Below, in pieces: positions 39,490-49,800 of a stretch of DNA of 64,000 nucleotides. The position numbers and the translations under genes were made by a program. Under the pieces are notes generated by a model. That model saw only the letters and a list, made by a program, of their open reading frames with translations. It searched no databases and was not told the DNA's origin. Source of the stretch: Bacillota bacterium (lineage in GTDB: Bacteria > Bacillota > Clostridia > Christensenellales > Aristaeellaceae); assembly GCA_023415715.1 (NCBI GenBank), contig JAEZJP010000206.1, positions 19,736 through 83,735 of the forward strand, read 5' to 3'. Position 1 is the first letter of the stretch. The number at the start of each line of letters is the position of its first letter.

Positions 39490-40470
39490 ATGGTAAACCC
39501 CGTTGTGAAAAACTACGTCGACCAGGTCACCAAGAAGTGGCATATCGGCGGAACGCTTGTACTGGAAAACCACGGTTTGCTGGAGGGCATGGCGCCCATC
39601 AGGCAGTACAAATGGACGGCTGAAGAGGCTGCAGTTGCCGATACCGATGGCGTTGCAAACAACCTGGCCATGGGCGCCGCGGCGAATACCGTAAGCGCAG
39701 GGTTTGGAGCGATCCCCTGCGCCCGCAACGTTACCATGGTACCCAGCGCAAGCATGGGCACCACGAAAAAGGTCAAGGTTACCGGGCTGGACATTGCCGG
39801 CAACGTCATCGAAGAGGAATTGACCTTTAACAATTCTAGCGCGGTGGTAGGCAACAAGGCGTTCGCCTCCGTTATCAGCGTGCTGCTGCCGATCCAGGAG
39901 CATACCCCTGCTAAGCAAACGGAATATATCACATTTGATGCGGAGGCATCCGGGACATCCGATTGCACGCTCAAGGTGGAGGATACCGTGATCACCGGGG
40001 CGGGCGCCATCACACTCACCCTTGCGGCTACCGCCGCGGCGCATGACACTGTCACAAAGGTTGCCCAGGCGTTTGCGGACCTCATCAACGCAGACGAAAC
40101 CCTTTCGGCAAAATATGTCGCCAGTATCGAGGCGGGCAAGTTGACCATCACAGCGCTGGAATTCGCGGCAAACGATACCGCATTGGCATTCACATTCAGC
40201 GCAGGCACATCCGGAATCACCGCTTCTGCCGGTACCCAGAACGGAACGGCCGGCGTGGCAGTGGACAACGTTGACATCGGCTTCGGTGACAAGCTGGGCC
40301 TTCCCCTTAAGCTTGCGGGCGTGCACCACATTGGCACCTACCTGAACGGAAGCGCTGAAAACACCGCGCCGACATTCGCAACGAGCGCCACGGCACTGGA
40401 ATCCAACACCGTGGACCTGAACAGCAGCCTGGACGGGACAAGCGTTGAAACCCTGTTCATACAGCGATAA
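39490..40470 (+). CDS. Virion protein with a beta-rich insertion, probably capsid decoration or head-associated
   Basis: The 326-aa product lies between capsid and connector genes. Its ends (HIGGTLVLENHGLLEGMAPI; GDKLGLPLKLAGVHHIGTYL) flank an Ala/Thr-rich beta domain (about residues 140-255), which contains TLKVEDTVITGAGAITLTL and a pattern shared with phage tail-sheath and decoration proteins. GAGG is seven bases from the ATG. Decoration of the head is the most likely role, by position. Confidence 0.75.
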   Translation: MVNPVVKNYVDQVTKKWHIGGTLVLENHGLLEGMAPIRQYKWTAEEAAVADTDGVANNLAMGAAANTVSAGFGAIPCARNVTMVPSASMGTTKKVKVTGLDIAGNVIEEELTFNNSSAVVGNKAFASVISVLLPIQEHTPAKQTEYITFDAEASGTSDCTLKVEDTVITGAGAITLTLAATAAAHDTVTKVAQAFADLINADETLSAKYVASIEAGKLTITALEFAANDTALAFTFSAGTSGITASAGTQNGTAGVAVDNVDIGFGDKLGLPLKLAGVHHIGTYLNGSAENTAPTFATSATALESNTVDLNSSLDGTSVETLFIQR

Positions 40471-40498
40471 ACGAACGGACTGAAAGGAGGGCGGACGG

Positions 40499-40834
40499 AT
40501 GACTAAAGCGGAGTTTGTAACCGCTCTATCTGCCCAAATACCTGGGTATGTGCGCATCACGGTGGATCAGTCGGAAGCCGCCCTAATGGCAACCATCGCG
40601 AACGCCGCGGCTGATTTTGTAGAAGACGCAACAGGAACCTATGTGCCGTGGGACAATGGGCGGGCCATGATTGTCGCCCTTTCCATCTCATCGGATATGT
40701 ACGACAAACGCACCTATACCGGGGCAGCTATCCAGAACGTCACACGCCTGATGATGGATGATTTCTTGTTACAGCTGAAGCTTAAAGCCCGGATGGCAGA
40801 ACAAGCCGCTTTGGCGGCGGAGGCGGCCACATGA
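40499..40834 (+). CDS. Head-tail connector (gp6-like)
   Basis: The 111-aa helical protein in the first connector position contains IANAAADFVEDATGTYVP and a C-terminal helix with DDFLLQLKLKARMAEQ. In HK97/SPP1-type phages the gp6/gp15 adaptor joins the portal to the tail. It overlaps the next gene by four bases. Confidence 0.82.
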   Translation: MTKAEFVTALSAQIPGYVRITVDQSEAALMATIANAAADFVEDATGTYVPWDNGRAMIVALSISSDMYDKRTYTGAAIQNVTRLMMDDFLLQLKLKARMAEQAALAAEAAT

Positions 40835-41166
40835 TAGAGCAAGCCGGGGAACTGCGCCACATGATCAGCATCGTAAAGGTCGTAAACACAAAAGACGCGG
40901 AAAGCATCACCACGTCTTCCGATGTGGCCGTGTGCACCTGCTGGGCATCGGTAAAGGATGCCGGAAGCCGCGAGTTCTATCAGGCGGCAGCGCAGCAGCT
41001 TGAGGATGTGGTGAATTTCGTCATCCGATGGAGAACGGACATCAAGGCGGGAATGGTGATCGTATTCGACGGGGCGCGTCATGAAATTAAACAAGTAAGC
41101 CGCCTTTCACATGCACGGGATTATATTCTGCTCAAAACCAACAGGCGGGCGGTGATCGCCGGATGA
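40831..41166 (+). CDS. Head closure protein (gp16-like)
   Basis: The 111-aa beta-barrel protein contains GELRHMISIVKV, VCTCWASVKDAGSREFYQAA and FVIRWRTDIKAGMVIVFDG, which match the phage head-tail joining (SPP1 gp16/HK97 gp7) family. It closes the DNA exit of the filled head. Translationally coupled on both sides. Confidence 0.88.
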   Translation: MIEQAGELRHMISIVKVVNTKDAESITTSSDVAVCTCWASVKDAGSREFYQAAAQQLEDVVNFVIRWRTDIKAGMVIVFDGARHEIKQVSRLSHARDYILLKTNRRAVIAG

Positions 41167-41507
41167 CGATCAAAACACGGGTAACAACCGCACTTGAGAA
41201 CACAGGGATACCGGTATTTTTCGGGGCGTGGAAGCCGACAACGGAAGCAGAAGAACCGCCAGATATTTACCTGGTATTCACCACCGTGACACGTCCGAAC
41301 AGATATGCGGACAATGTGCGCAAGGGATGGAGGCACTATATTTACCTAAATCTTTGGGCGAAAGTGCCATACTCCAGTCAAAAGGATTCCGTTATATCAG
41401 CGATGGAGATTGCTGGATTTTCAATCATTGACATTGAAGATAGATTGGAAGAAGAAACAGGCATGAACCTTTGCGCTCTATCATGCTTCTTCCTGGAGGC
41501 GGTTTGA
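41163..41507 (+). CDS. Tail terminator/completion protein (gp17-like)
   Basis: The 114-aa alpha/beta product contains PDIYLVFTTVTRPNRYADN and GWRHYIYLNLWAKVPYSSQ, a common pattern of tail completion proteins that cap the tail tube. It overlaps neighbours on both sides (TGATG at 41505-41509). Here it precedes the gp10-like gene, whereas in many phages it follows it. Confidence 0.75.
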   Translation: MTIKTRVTTALENTGIPVFFGAWKPTTEAEEPPDIYLVFTTVTRPNRYADNVRKGWRHYIYLNLWAKVPYSSQKDSVISAMEIAGFSIIDIEDRLEEETGMNLCALSCFFLEAV

Positions 41508-41911
41508 TGGCTGTTGAAATATCGGGCATGAATGCCATACTGAGCGATATCGAAAAGATGATACCGACGGATACGGATGTGGACGCGGCACTGATTGCTG
41601 GAGCGGACATAATCACAGAGAACATGCGGGAACGGGCACCCGTGCAGCCTGGAGGTGGAGAACTCAAGGAAGCCATCAAGACGGGACCGCCTAAAACTAC
41701 TTCCAGGGGACGGACAGTGACATCCGGGGTACACAAAGCAGATTTCCACGAAGAGGACTATTATCCTGCCTATGTGGAGTATGGGCATGGAGGACCGCAT
41801 CCGGCGCCGCCGCACCCATATGCGCGGCCAGCTTACGACGAAAAAAAAGATGAAGCCTGGAATGCGGTAAAGGCCGCAACAATAGCACAACTGCAAAAGA
41901 AGGGATTGTGA
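41507..41911 (+). CDS. HK97 gp10-like tail/neck component
   Basis: The 134-aa protein starts MAVEISGMNAILSDIEKMI. It then shows AGADIITENMRERAPVQPGG and the HK97-gp10 ending YPAYVEYGHGGPHPAPPHPY followed by ARPAYDEKKDEAW. It takes part in head-tail joining. GGAGG is seven bases from the ATG. Confidence 0.88.
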   Translation: MAVEISGMNAILSDIEKMIPTDTDVDAALIAGADIITENMRERAPVQPGGGELKEAIKTGPPKTTSRGRTVTSGVHKADFHEEDYYPAYVEYGHGGPHPAPPHPYARPAYDEKKDEAWNAVKAATIAQLQKKGL

Positions 41912-41915
41912 GAAA

Positions 41916-42488
41916 ATGAATCCTATCATCGGATTGGAAGCGCTGGTCACCGCGGAACAAACCGCCGACACCAGCAGTGCCCTGACATACGGAACCATTG
42001 AACCCATTGAGGGGCTTGTGGACGTGCAGCTGGAGGATTCCAGCGCTGACAGCGAGCCGAAATACGCTGACAACGCTGAAAAATTCAGGCTGTTCAAACA
42101 GGCAAAGATGAAGTTGACCATTGAACTGCTGGCCACCGAAATCGCGACGTTGGCGAAGTTTTACGGCCATACAACCGCTTCCGGAGTGACCACCAAGAAA
42201 GACAGCGACACCCCGCCCTACCGTGCGTTTGGATTCAAGGCTGATGATGGCGCCGGGAATCAAGACGGCATCTGGCTGAAAAAGTGCATCCCTGTGAAGC
42301 GCACCAACGGCATGACCTACCACACCAAGGAAGGAGACAATACCGCCGTCCAGACGGTCAAGGTGGAGTTTGAGTGCATACCCACCATCAAGGATAAGGA
42401 ATACCAGGCTATGTGCAACAGCGGAGACGCTGCTATGTCCGCAACCTGGGCGACATGGTTCGCCACTGTGCCCGGAGTAACCACTTGA
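41916..42488 (+). CDS. Major tail tube protein
   Basis: The 190-aa protein starts MNPIIGLEALVTAEQTADTS and has the SADSEPKYADNAEKFRLF block typical of the phi13-type major tail protein family of long flexible tails. A terminator follows, giving a separate, high-level tail-tube message. Confidence 0.9.
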   Translation: MNPIIGLEALVTAEQTADTSSALTYGTIEPIEGLVDVQLEDSSADSEPKYADNAEKFRLFKQAKMKLTIELLATEIATLAKFYGHTTASGVTTKKDSDTPPYRAFGFKADDGAGNQDGIWLKKCIPVKRTNGMTYHTKEGDNTAVQTVKVEFECIPTIKDKEYQAMCNSGDAAMSATWATWFATVPGVTT

Positions 42489-42504
42489 TAAACACGACTG
42501 ACGC

Positions 42505-42532
42505 GGCGGCCTCGTAAGGGGCCGCCTTCTTT
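42505..42532 (+). terminator. Terminator after the tail tube gene
   Basis: GGCGGCC (42505-42511) pairs with GGCCGCC (42520-42526), followed by TTCTTTTC. Confidence 0.8.
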
Positions 42533-42548
42533 TCGCAAGGAGGACACC

Positions 42549-42962
42549 ATGACAATTGAACTTGGAAAGAAAAAATACACAGTTGAAGGCGTGCCAATCC
42601 GCGCATTGGCGGAGATGGATGAAGCCTGGGACGTATACCGAAAGCTTGTAAAGGCCGCGTCAGGACAGGATGCCGGGGATTCCGGATTTCATCAGATTGT
42701 TACACCACTGGCTAAATGGCTGGTGGTCCTTTTTAAAGATCAATTCACCGTGGATGAAGTTATGGACAACTATCCAGCAGATCGATTCATTGCCGACGTG
42801 GGCCTTATGCTTCAAGCTGTGGCCGGACGCGTAACTGATGCCCTTACCGCTTTCCCTACGAAAGCAAGGCCGGTACAGAAAAAGGGAAAAAGCCGTATCG
42901 AGACCTTGCTTACAAGATTTATTCCGCGTACATGGAAAACGGACGCACGCCAGATGAAATAG
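42549..42962 (+). CDS. Tail assembly chaperone, short (G-type) product
   Basis: The 137-aa helical protein sits between tail tube and tape measure, the fixed place of the tail chaperone pair. It starts MTIELGKKKYTVEGVPIRAL. Near its end the in-frame heptamer G_GGA_AAA (42884-42890) allows part of the ribosomes to move to the -1 frame and make the longer GT-type form. The normal stop is at 42960-42962. Confidence 0.88.
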   Translation: MTIELGKKKYTVEGVPIRALAEMDEAWDVYRKLVKAASGQDAGDSGFHQIVTPLAKWLVVLFKDQFTVDEVMDNYPADRFIADVGLMLQAVAGRVTDALTAFPTKARPVQKKGKSRIETLLTRFIPRTWKTDARQMK

Positions 42963-43072
42963 GCGGATGCGATGCGATTGCAATATTGAAAGTCATGGCG
43001 TGGAAATGCGCCCAAACAGAAGAAGCTACCGAACCGAAACCTAAGCTGCTACGCGATATTTTGAAGCGCTAA
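42549..43072 (+). CDS. Tail assembly chaperone, frameshifted (GT-type) product
   Basis: A -1 shift at 42884-42890 joins the first 114 codons to a second frame ending at 43070-43072, about 174 residues in all. The new part contains YRDLAYKIYSAYMENGRTPD and DAIAILKVMAWKCAQTEE, which resembles the T domains of siphophage chaperones. These bind the tape measure during tail assembly. No separate start site for the second frame is visible. Confidence 0.82.
42884..42890 (+). promoter_or_regulatory. Programmed -1 frameshift site GGGAAAA
   Basis: The heptamer has the X_XXY_YYZ form and lies in the correct phase of the chaperone frame (third codon base at 42884). It belongs to the same class as the lambda GGGAAAG site. 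Confidence 0.85.
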
Positions 43073-43084
43073 GGAGGCCGCATT

Positions 43085-46000
43085 ATGGCTGAAACAATTA
43101 GAGAAATGGTCATCCGCATGACCATGGATGCCGGAGGAATGCGCAAGAGCGCTGATGAGGCGAAGCGGCAAATCAGCCTTCTCAACAGCGAATTGAAGGC
43201 GGCAGGCAGCGCCAGCGATGGAGCGGCAAACAAGCTGAAGCTTTTGGGTGAAAAGCTGGGCTTGCAAAAGGGACAAATCGAAAACTATGCAAAAGCTGTG
43301 GAACAGGCAAAAAGAAACCTCGCAAACGCCAGCACGGAAGCTGACAAGCTTGCAAAAGCGAGGGACCTGAGTCGCATGGAAACCAGTTTAAAAAACGCAC
43401 AGGCGGCGGCTAAAAAAACCGCTGATGAAATCAACCGCATCAATGCCATGAAATTCACCAATTTCGGGAATGCCATGCAGACGGCCGGAAGGCAGATGCA
43501 GAGTTTTGCCCGAGGGTTTAACCTGTATATCGCCGCGCCTTTGGCTGCGCTTGGGGTTGGAAGCTATAAGGCATATACCACTTTTGAAAGCGCATTTGCA
43601 GGCGTGCGCAAGACCGTGGATGCCACGGAAGAAGAGTTTGCCATCCTGCAAGAAGGCATCATTGCCATGAGTGAAACGATGCCGCAAAGCGCAGCAGAAC
43701 TGGCCGGGATCATGGAGATGGCCGGGCAGCTTGGCGTACCCAAAAATAACCTGCTGGAGTTTACCAAGACGATGGCGATGCTGGGAGATTCCACCAACAT
43801 TGACAGTGTGGGCGGAGCGGAAGCCCTGGCCAGGTTCATGAACATCACAAAATCAGCATGGGGAGAAACCGGAAAGTTGGGTGCGGTACTGGTCGCATTG
43901 GGCAACAACTTTGCCACCACCGAATCTGAAATCCTTGACATGTCCACAAGGCTGGCAGCGGCAGGTACACTGACGGGGTTTTCTGCTACGGAAATCATGG
44001 GTCTTGCCGCCGCAATGAGCAGCATGGGCATTGAGGCCGACGCCGGCGGAACCGCAGCCGGGAAACTCATGAAGGAAATGCAGCTTGCCGCTGAAACAGG
44101 CGGGGAAGCCGCAGATATGTTTGCAAAGGTGATGGGCACCGACGCGGCGGGGTTTGCTGCCAGTTTTAAGACCGACGCTGCGCAAACCATGATAAACTTC
44201 TTTGCCGGACTTGCAAGCATTGATGAAAGCGGGGCCACAAGCGTTGTAGCGATGCTTGATCAAATGGGCATCACGGAAGTGCGCATGAGTAACATGGTTG
44301 CCACGGGTGCAGCAAACGTGGAATTGTACTCCAACGCCACAAAAATGGCTGCGCAGGCTTATGATGATGGCGCAGCCCTGGTGGAGGAAGCCAGTAAAAG
44401 ATACGCCACCACTGAATCACAGGACGCCATGATGTACAACAAAATGGAAAACGGCATGGCAGACCTTGGGGAAAACATTGCCACAACGGTTGAACCAGTA
44501 AAAAACGCGCTGGACGATCTGCTCAGCAGATTCAAAAATTTGAGCGAAGTGGATCAGCAGAAGATTGTCAATGTGATGGGCGCGCTGGTCCTATCTGGAG
44601 CGGGGTTATTTGCCGTTGGGAAAACGGCATCCGCTGTTGGAAGCATCAGCAAAGGGATAGGATATTTGCTGGAGCATAAGACAGGAATTGTAAACACGCT
44701 GACAAGAATCGGAACGTCACCATTATTTATTGGAATCGCCACTGGCGCTGCCATATATGCCCTCATAGCCTTTCTTGATAGCATCCCTACCGATGCAGAA
44801 AGGATCCTGGGAAGCCTCGCGAACATCCAGATCAATATTGACGAAAACAGCAAGAACGCCACGCTGGCGGCGATTGCGGAGGTAAAGGCCGCGGCTGATG
44901 CGCTATCAGGAGAAAAGGCGCAGGAATACGCAGGAACATCCGCCGCTGTTGCCGCTGGATATGGCACGTCTACCATGTTTGGTCAGGCACTTGAGTACGA
45001 GCGGGCAAAAGCGGAAAAACAGGTATCCGATGTGTCATCCATGTATTCCGAACAGGTGGATAACCTGAACAGGCAAATTGGAGCGGCGGTGCAGGCTGGT
45101 GACGATGCGCTTGCAATGGAATTATCAGGACAGCGTGACATAGTACAATCGGAATGGGATTCGACCGTAAGGATGGCCCAAACGGAATATACCAACATAG
45201 TAAGCGCTCTTGTTAACGGAATGATGTTGGCCCATCCGGAAGCAAAGGCGGCAATGGAGAAAGCCGCAAAAGAATATGACGTGCTGGCGATGATGGAAAA
45301 GGCGCTTTCCAGCAATTCGGATGAAATGGGGCAGGCCGCATGGGATACACTGCGCAGCAACATTGTACAGGGACTATCTGACCTGGGATACGGTGAGCAA
45401 TTCGACCTGAACACGGATTCTTATGCCACACTGCTATTAACGGCCAGGGATGCAGTGATGCAATCACTGAAGGACAATACCGCTCTTGCAAATGAAGGAT
45501 CGTACGCATATACCTTGCTCAATACGCTTATGTCAGCGGACGGAGCAACGGATATGCTTGATTTCACGCAACTGCAAGGCACACTAGATGGTATTGTAGA
45601 AACGCTGGATTTCAAGCAAGCTGCTCAAAAGGCCATCGACAACGGAAATGCAGACCTGTTTGGAGAAAACCTTACGCAGGGCCTTGCGGACGGAATGGTA
45701 AACTCCGCGTCAACTACCATGCAGCCGGCTGCGAACACGGTAAGAGATACAACGCTTGATGCGCTCAGGACAGCATTTGATATGCATTCTCCCGCACGTG
45801 TAATGATCCCGGAGGGAATGAACATCCCTGCCGGGCTTGCGGAAGGTATCACTGCCGGCGCAAATTTGGTATATGCGGCTATGAATGTCATGCAAGCGCG
45901 GCTTGTATCACAGGCGGCCATGACCGCACGGATGATGTCAATAGCGTTCGCTCAAAACCTGAACCTGAATCCGACTGCCGGAGGGATAACGGGAGCAGGA

Positions 46001-46126
46001 GCAGGAAACGACGGCACATCTATCACATTCGGAGATGTCTACGTAAAAAGTAAGACGGATGCGGAAGTAATGGCGCGACAGATCGCAACACTCAACAGGA
46101 GAAACAAAGCCGGTTACGGATCGTAA
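43085..46126 (+). CDS. Tape measure protein (TP901 family)
   Basis: The 1013-aa protein has a long N-terminal coiled coil (Ala/Lys/Glu-rich, about residues 15-130). The TP901 core follows (about 160-300), with FESAFAGVRKTVDATEEEF and IMEMAGQLGVPKNNLLEFTK. Hydrophobic segments lie near residues 497-570 (VMGALVLSGAGLFAVGKTAS; PLFIGIATGAAIYALIAFL). Length sets tail length; at 0.15 nm per residue this suggests a tail of about 150 nm. The start has an AAGGAGG site. Confidence 0.95.
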   Translation: MAETIREMVIRMTMDAGGMRKSADEAKRQISLLNSELKAAGSASDGAANKLKLLGEKLGLQKGQIENYAKAVEQAKRNLANASTEADKLAKARDLSRMETSLKNAQAAAKKTADEINRINAMKFTNFGNAMQTAGRQMQSFARGFNLYIAAPLAALGVGSYKAYTTFESAFAGVRKTVDATEEEFAILQEGIIAMSETMPQSAAELAGIMEMAGQLGVPKNNLLEFTKTMAMLGDSTNIDSVGGAEALARFMNITKSAWGETGKLGAVLVALGNNFATTESEILDMSTRLAAAGTLTGFSATEIMGLAAAMSSMGIEADAGGTAAGKLMKEMQLAAETGGEAADMFAKVMGTDAAGFAASFKTDAAQTMINFFAGLASIDESGATSVVAMLDQMGITEVRMSNMVATGAANVELYSNATKMAAQAYDDGAALVEEASKRYATTESQDAMMYNKMENGMADLGENIATTVEPVKNALDDLLSRFKNLSEVDQQKIVNVMGALVLSGAGLFAVGKTASAVGSISKGIGYLLEHKTGIVNTLTRIGTSPLFIGIATGAAIYALIAFLDSIPTDAERILGSLANIQINIDENSKNATLAAIAEVKAAADALSGEKAQEYAGTSAAVAAGYGTSTMFGQALEYERAKAEKQVSDVSSMYSEQVDNLNRQIGAAVQAGDDALAMELSGQRDIVQSEWDSTVRMAQTEYTNIVSALVNGMMLAHPEAKAAMEKAAKEYDVLAMMEKALSSNSDEMGQAAWDTLRSNIVQGLSDLGYGEQFDLNTDSYATLLLTARDAVMQSLKDNTALANEGSYAYTLLNTLMSADGATDMLDFTQLQGTLDGIVETLDFKQAAQKAIDNGNADLFGENLTQGLADGMVNSASTTMQPAANTVRDTTLDALRTAFDMHSPARVMIPEGMNIPAGLAEGITAGANLVYAAMNVMQARLVSQAAMTARMMSIAFAQNLNLNPTAGGITGAGAGNDGTSITFGDVYVKSKTDAEVMARQIATLNRRNKAGYGS

Positions 46127-46138
46127 GGAGGCGGGCAG

Positions 46139-46849
46139 ATGGCCGAGCCTTATTTTGTTTGGAAAAATGTCAACAGCAGCACGATGGGGATCATCGTAAA
46201 CACGTACCCGGATTTTTCAAAGCCAGCAGAGCGGGTGAAGGAAATCACAGTGCCGGGCCGGGCTGGGACGCTGACGATGACCGAAGGCGATACGGTGCTG
46301 GATAATGTGGTCCTGACATGCGAATGCACCGTACCGCCCACCGCGGACCTCGCAGCGATAACCAACTGGCTGAGAGGAACCGGTATTGTGATATTTGGAA
46401 ATGATGCCACGAAGTGCTATAAGGCCCGACTTGACAACCAACTTGACTTTGCACGAATGGTATCAGTGCAGGCATATCGCGAGGTTGCGATCCCGTTTAC
46501 CTGCCAGCCGTTCAAATATCAAACCACTCCAGATGCCGACATTGTAAAAACCGTATCCGGACAGACTGCCTCCAATCCGGGGACGGTTTTTTCTTTGCCC
46601 AAAATCAAGGTAGAGGGAAGCGGAGACATCACCATTACCATTGCCACACAGGCGATACAACTGACTGGGATTTCCGGAGGCATCATCATCGACAGCGAGA
46701 TGATGGATGCCTACGACCTGACGGCCACAGCGCTTTTAAACGAACAAATGATAGGCGACTTTCCGATCATCCCGCCCGGAAACTTTGCAATCAGTTGGAC
46801 CGGGACGGTTACAAAAGTCACCATTACGCCACGGTGGAGGTGGATTTAG
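46139..46849 (+). CDS. Distal tail protein (Dit)
   Basis: The 236-aa protein follows the tape measure and contains VKEITVPGRAGTLTMTEGD and an N-terminal beta-barrel region matching the Dit family. It forms the hexameric hub that links the tube to the receptor-binding apparatus. Its stop overlaps the GTG of the next gene. Confidence 0.9.
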   Translation: MAEPYFVWKNVNSSTMGIIVNTYPDFSKPAERVKEITVPGRAGTLTMTEGDTVLDNVVLTCECTVPPTADLAAITNWLRGTGIVIFGNDATKCYKARLDNQLDFARMVSVQAYREVAIPFTCQPFKYQTTPDADIVKTVSGQTASNPGTVFSLPKIKVEGSGDITITIATQAIQLTGISGGIIIDSEMMDAYDLTATALLNEQMIGDFPIIPPGNFAISWTGTVTKVTITPRWRWI

Positions 46850-49800
46850 TGATAACCCTGCATTCTGCGTTGACTGAAGACTGGGCGGGAAATGGCATAT
46901 GCGTGCTGCTTCCCACGGAATGCGAGATCGAGGAAGAAGCGGGAGGCCTATATGAGCTGACCATGACGCACACGATCAGTGACGATTTGCGGGCGCGGGC
47001 GATAGAACGCGGCATGCTTATCAAAACCCCGGTGCCGGCCCGCGAAACCCCGCTTATTCAGATCAGCGCGGAAGGACACCCGGAGCAGGCGGAACACGAG
47101 GTATGGGATACCAATAAAGACACAAAGGTGTGGTCCAAGCCCAGCACGGGAACGTCGTACTCCACATGGAGTGATATGACGGAGTACAGCAAGGGTAACA
47201 AATGCACCTACCAGGGCAAAAACTACGCATGGAACGGCCCCACAGAAACCACGCCTACACCACCAGGAGGCCACTGGAAGCGTGTGGCTGCCACAAGCAA
47301 CGTGCTGAAGGCGCTGGAGTCTGGTGAGGAGCTTATCTATCACGGAGCGTATAACGACACCTGGAGCCATGTCACCACATCGGACGGAGTGACCGGATAC
47401 ATCAAAACTGCCGACATTGACTATCTTCGCACAGAGCCATACATCCCGGCCAGGCCATCCAGACAAGAAGCTGTTCCAGCGCGTCAAGTGAGGGAGCAAC
47501 TTTTTCGTATATATAGCGTTGAGGTTGACAGTTCAGAGCAAAACGTGATTGTGAAGGCCAGGCAAATCAGCTATGACATGACGGGGAATGTCATCAAGTC
47601 TTATGTAGCTGCAGATGAAACGCCACAGGATGTACTTGATGGAATATCGCTTGACCTGACAAATGAGAACGACTTTCGCTTTTACACGAACCTGACAGGG
47701 ACTGTAAAGCAAGACTATGCCAGAAAGAATTTAATTCAGGCCTTGCTTGACCCTGACATCGGACTGGTGCCCATGCAGAACGCTATGATGGTACGCGACA
47801 ACTATGACGTATTCATACTTGCCGCTGTTGAGATAGACCGTGGCGTGCGCATCAAATACGGGAAAAACTTGTTAGGGATTAACGTTACAGAGGACCAGTC
47901 TTCGATCATCACGAGAATCATACCGGTTGGAAAAAACAAAGACGGGAAGCCTCTGCTTCTGCCTGAAGTTTGTATCGACAGCGAACGCATCTATGATTAC
48001 CCGACCATCATCGCAAAATCCATTGACTATGATGTACAGGTAAAAGACGCCACAGAGGATGAGCCGGAAGTCACCACCGAGCAGGCGTATCAACTGTTGC
48101 GGGATAAGGTTGCGGAAGAATTCGCCAAAGGATGCGACCTGCCGGATATAGATGTTGATGTTGATTTTGTTCACCTGGGTGACACGGTGGAGTATGATGC
48201 TTTCCGTGAGTTGCAGCAGGTATTTTTGTACGACACCATCGGAGCAGACTATCTCCCCATGGGAATAGATCTGGCCATGAAGGTGACCGGGTACAAATTC
48301 GATTCTATAAGAAAAAAATACACCAAAATAAAACTGAGTACTAAGATTGTCAAGCGGCAGGATGTGACTGCCGCTTTTGAATTGCCTGACGGTGGGATCG
48401 GTGGAACCAAGATTGCCTATGGTGCTGTAAACAGCCAGCACCTGCGGGATTTGGCGGTACTCACCGCACATATAGCGAACCTTGCTGTGAATGCTGCCAA
48501 AATCCAAGACGCGGCGATCGAGACGGCAAAAATCAAAGACCTGGCCGTTATAGCTGCAAAAATCGCTAATCTGGCTGTAGAAACCGCAAAAATCAAAGAC
48601 TTGGCTGTAACAGATGCCAAGATCAGCAATCTTGGCGTTAGCTATGCCAAAATCAAAGACCTGCTTACCGATACGGCCATCTTTACCCAGGGCATCGGTG
48701 ATGAACTTTACATCAACCGGCTTTACGTGACCGCTGCGAACGTCGCACACCTGGAAGTTGGTGAACTGGTATATAAGGACGCCAATGGAGACCTGTGGAA
48801 GATCGGAGTTGACGGAAGTGGTAATGTAACGGCCACCAAGGTGGAGGTTGAATACCAGAACCTATCATCCACTGCGCTGCTGAATATCAGCGAATATGTG
48901 GTCGAGAAGTCAGAGACCGCACCATCATCGCCTTATGTCGGTAAATTGTGGTTAAAGCCATCAACAGGCATCGTATCCAGGTGCACAGCTGTCACACCCA
49001 GCGTTGTATGGGAGGCTGTAAAGGCTGGAGAACTGCATACCAGCTACATTTCGGCTACCGAAAAAGGGTTGGAGATTCTTTCGTCGGGGATCATCGAAGT
49101 AAAGGCCGGGGGTGCACTCAGATTTAAGTCGATGGGTAGTCTTAGCTTGGAAGCCGGAGCATCTGTAAACATTCTCACCGATGATTTTAAAATAATGAGT
49201 TCGTCAGGCGACCGAGAATTGTTAGTAGTAGATGAAAGCAGCGTCCGCGTTGGAGCGGACATCCTGGAGGCTCCATCGATTAAAGGCAACGTGCTAAATA
49301 CTTTCCCAGGCGGCACGATCCCCTGGAAAGGCAGTCCGCCAGCTAGTATTAATAGCATTGGAAAACATTTTTTGGCTGATGGCACGCTTACGATTCCTGA
49401 TGGTACGTATCCAGGGTTTACTGTAAAGAATATCAAGGGCGGCAGACTAACGATCAAATTTTCCAGCGGGGTAAAGTTTACCAGTCCTGTCCTTTTTTAC
49501 TACTGTGACGATATAAACATTTACGCAGACAACAAAGACACGGCTTATATCACGCCAAACGACACCGTTAGCGTTGGAATGCTATATGTAGTGGGTTGTA
49601 AGAGATTCCGCGCTTATCGCATTAACTTGTCTGGAACTACGCGAACATCTGCTGCTGACGGAACTCAAACAGGGCTATACGTCATGTCCAGTGAGGCAAC
49701 TATAGATAGTTGCAGCATTGATAAAACATGCGCCAATGCTGCGTTGATTGATGAAAATTCGACCGTGTATCTTAATAGTTGCTTTGGTGGTATTGTTGGC

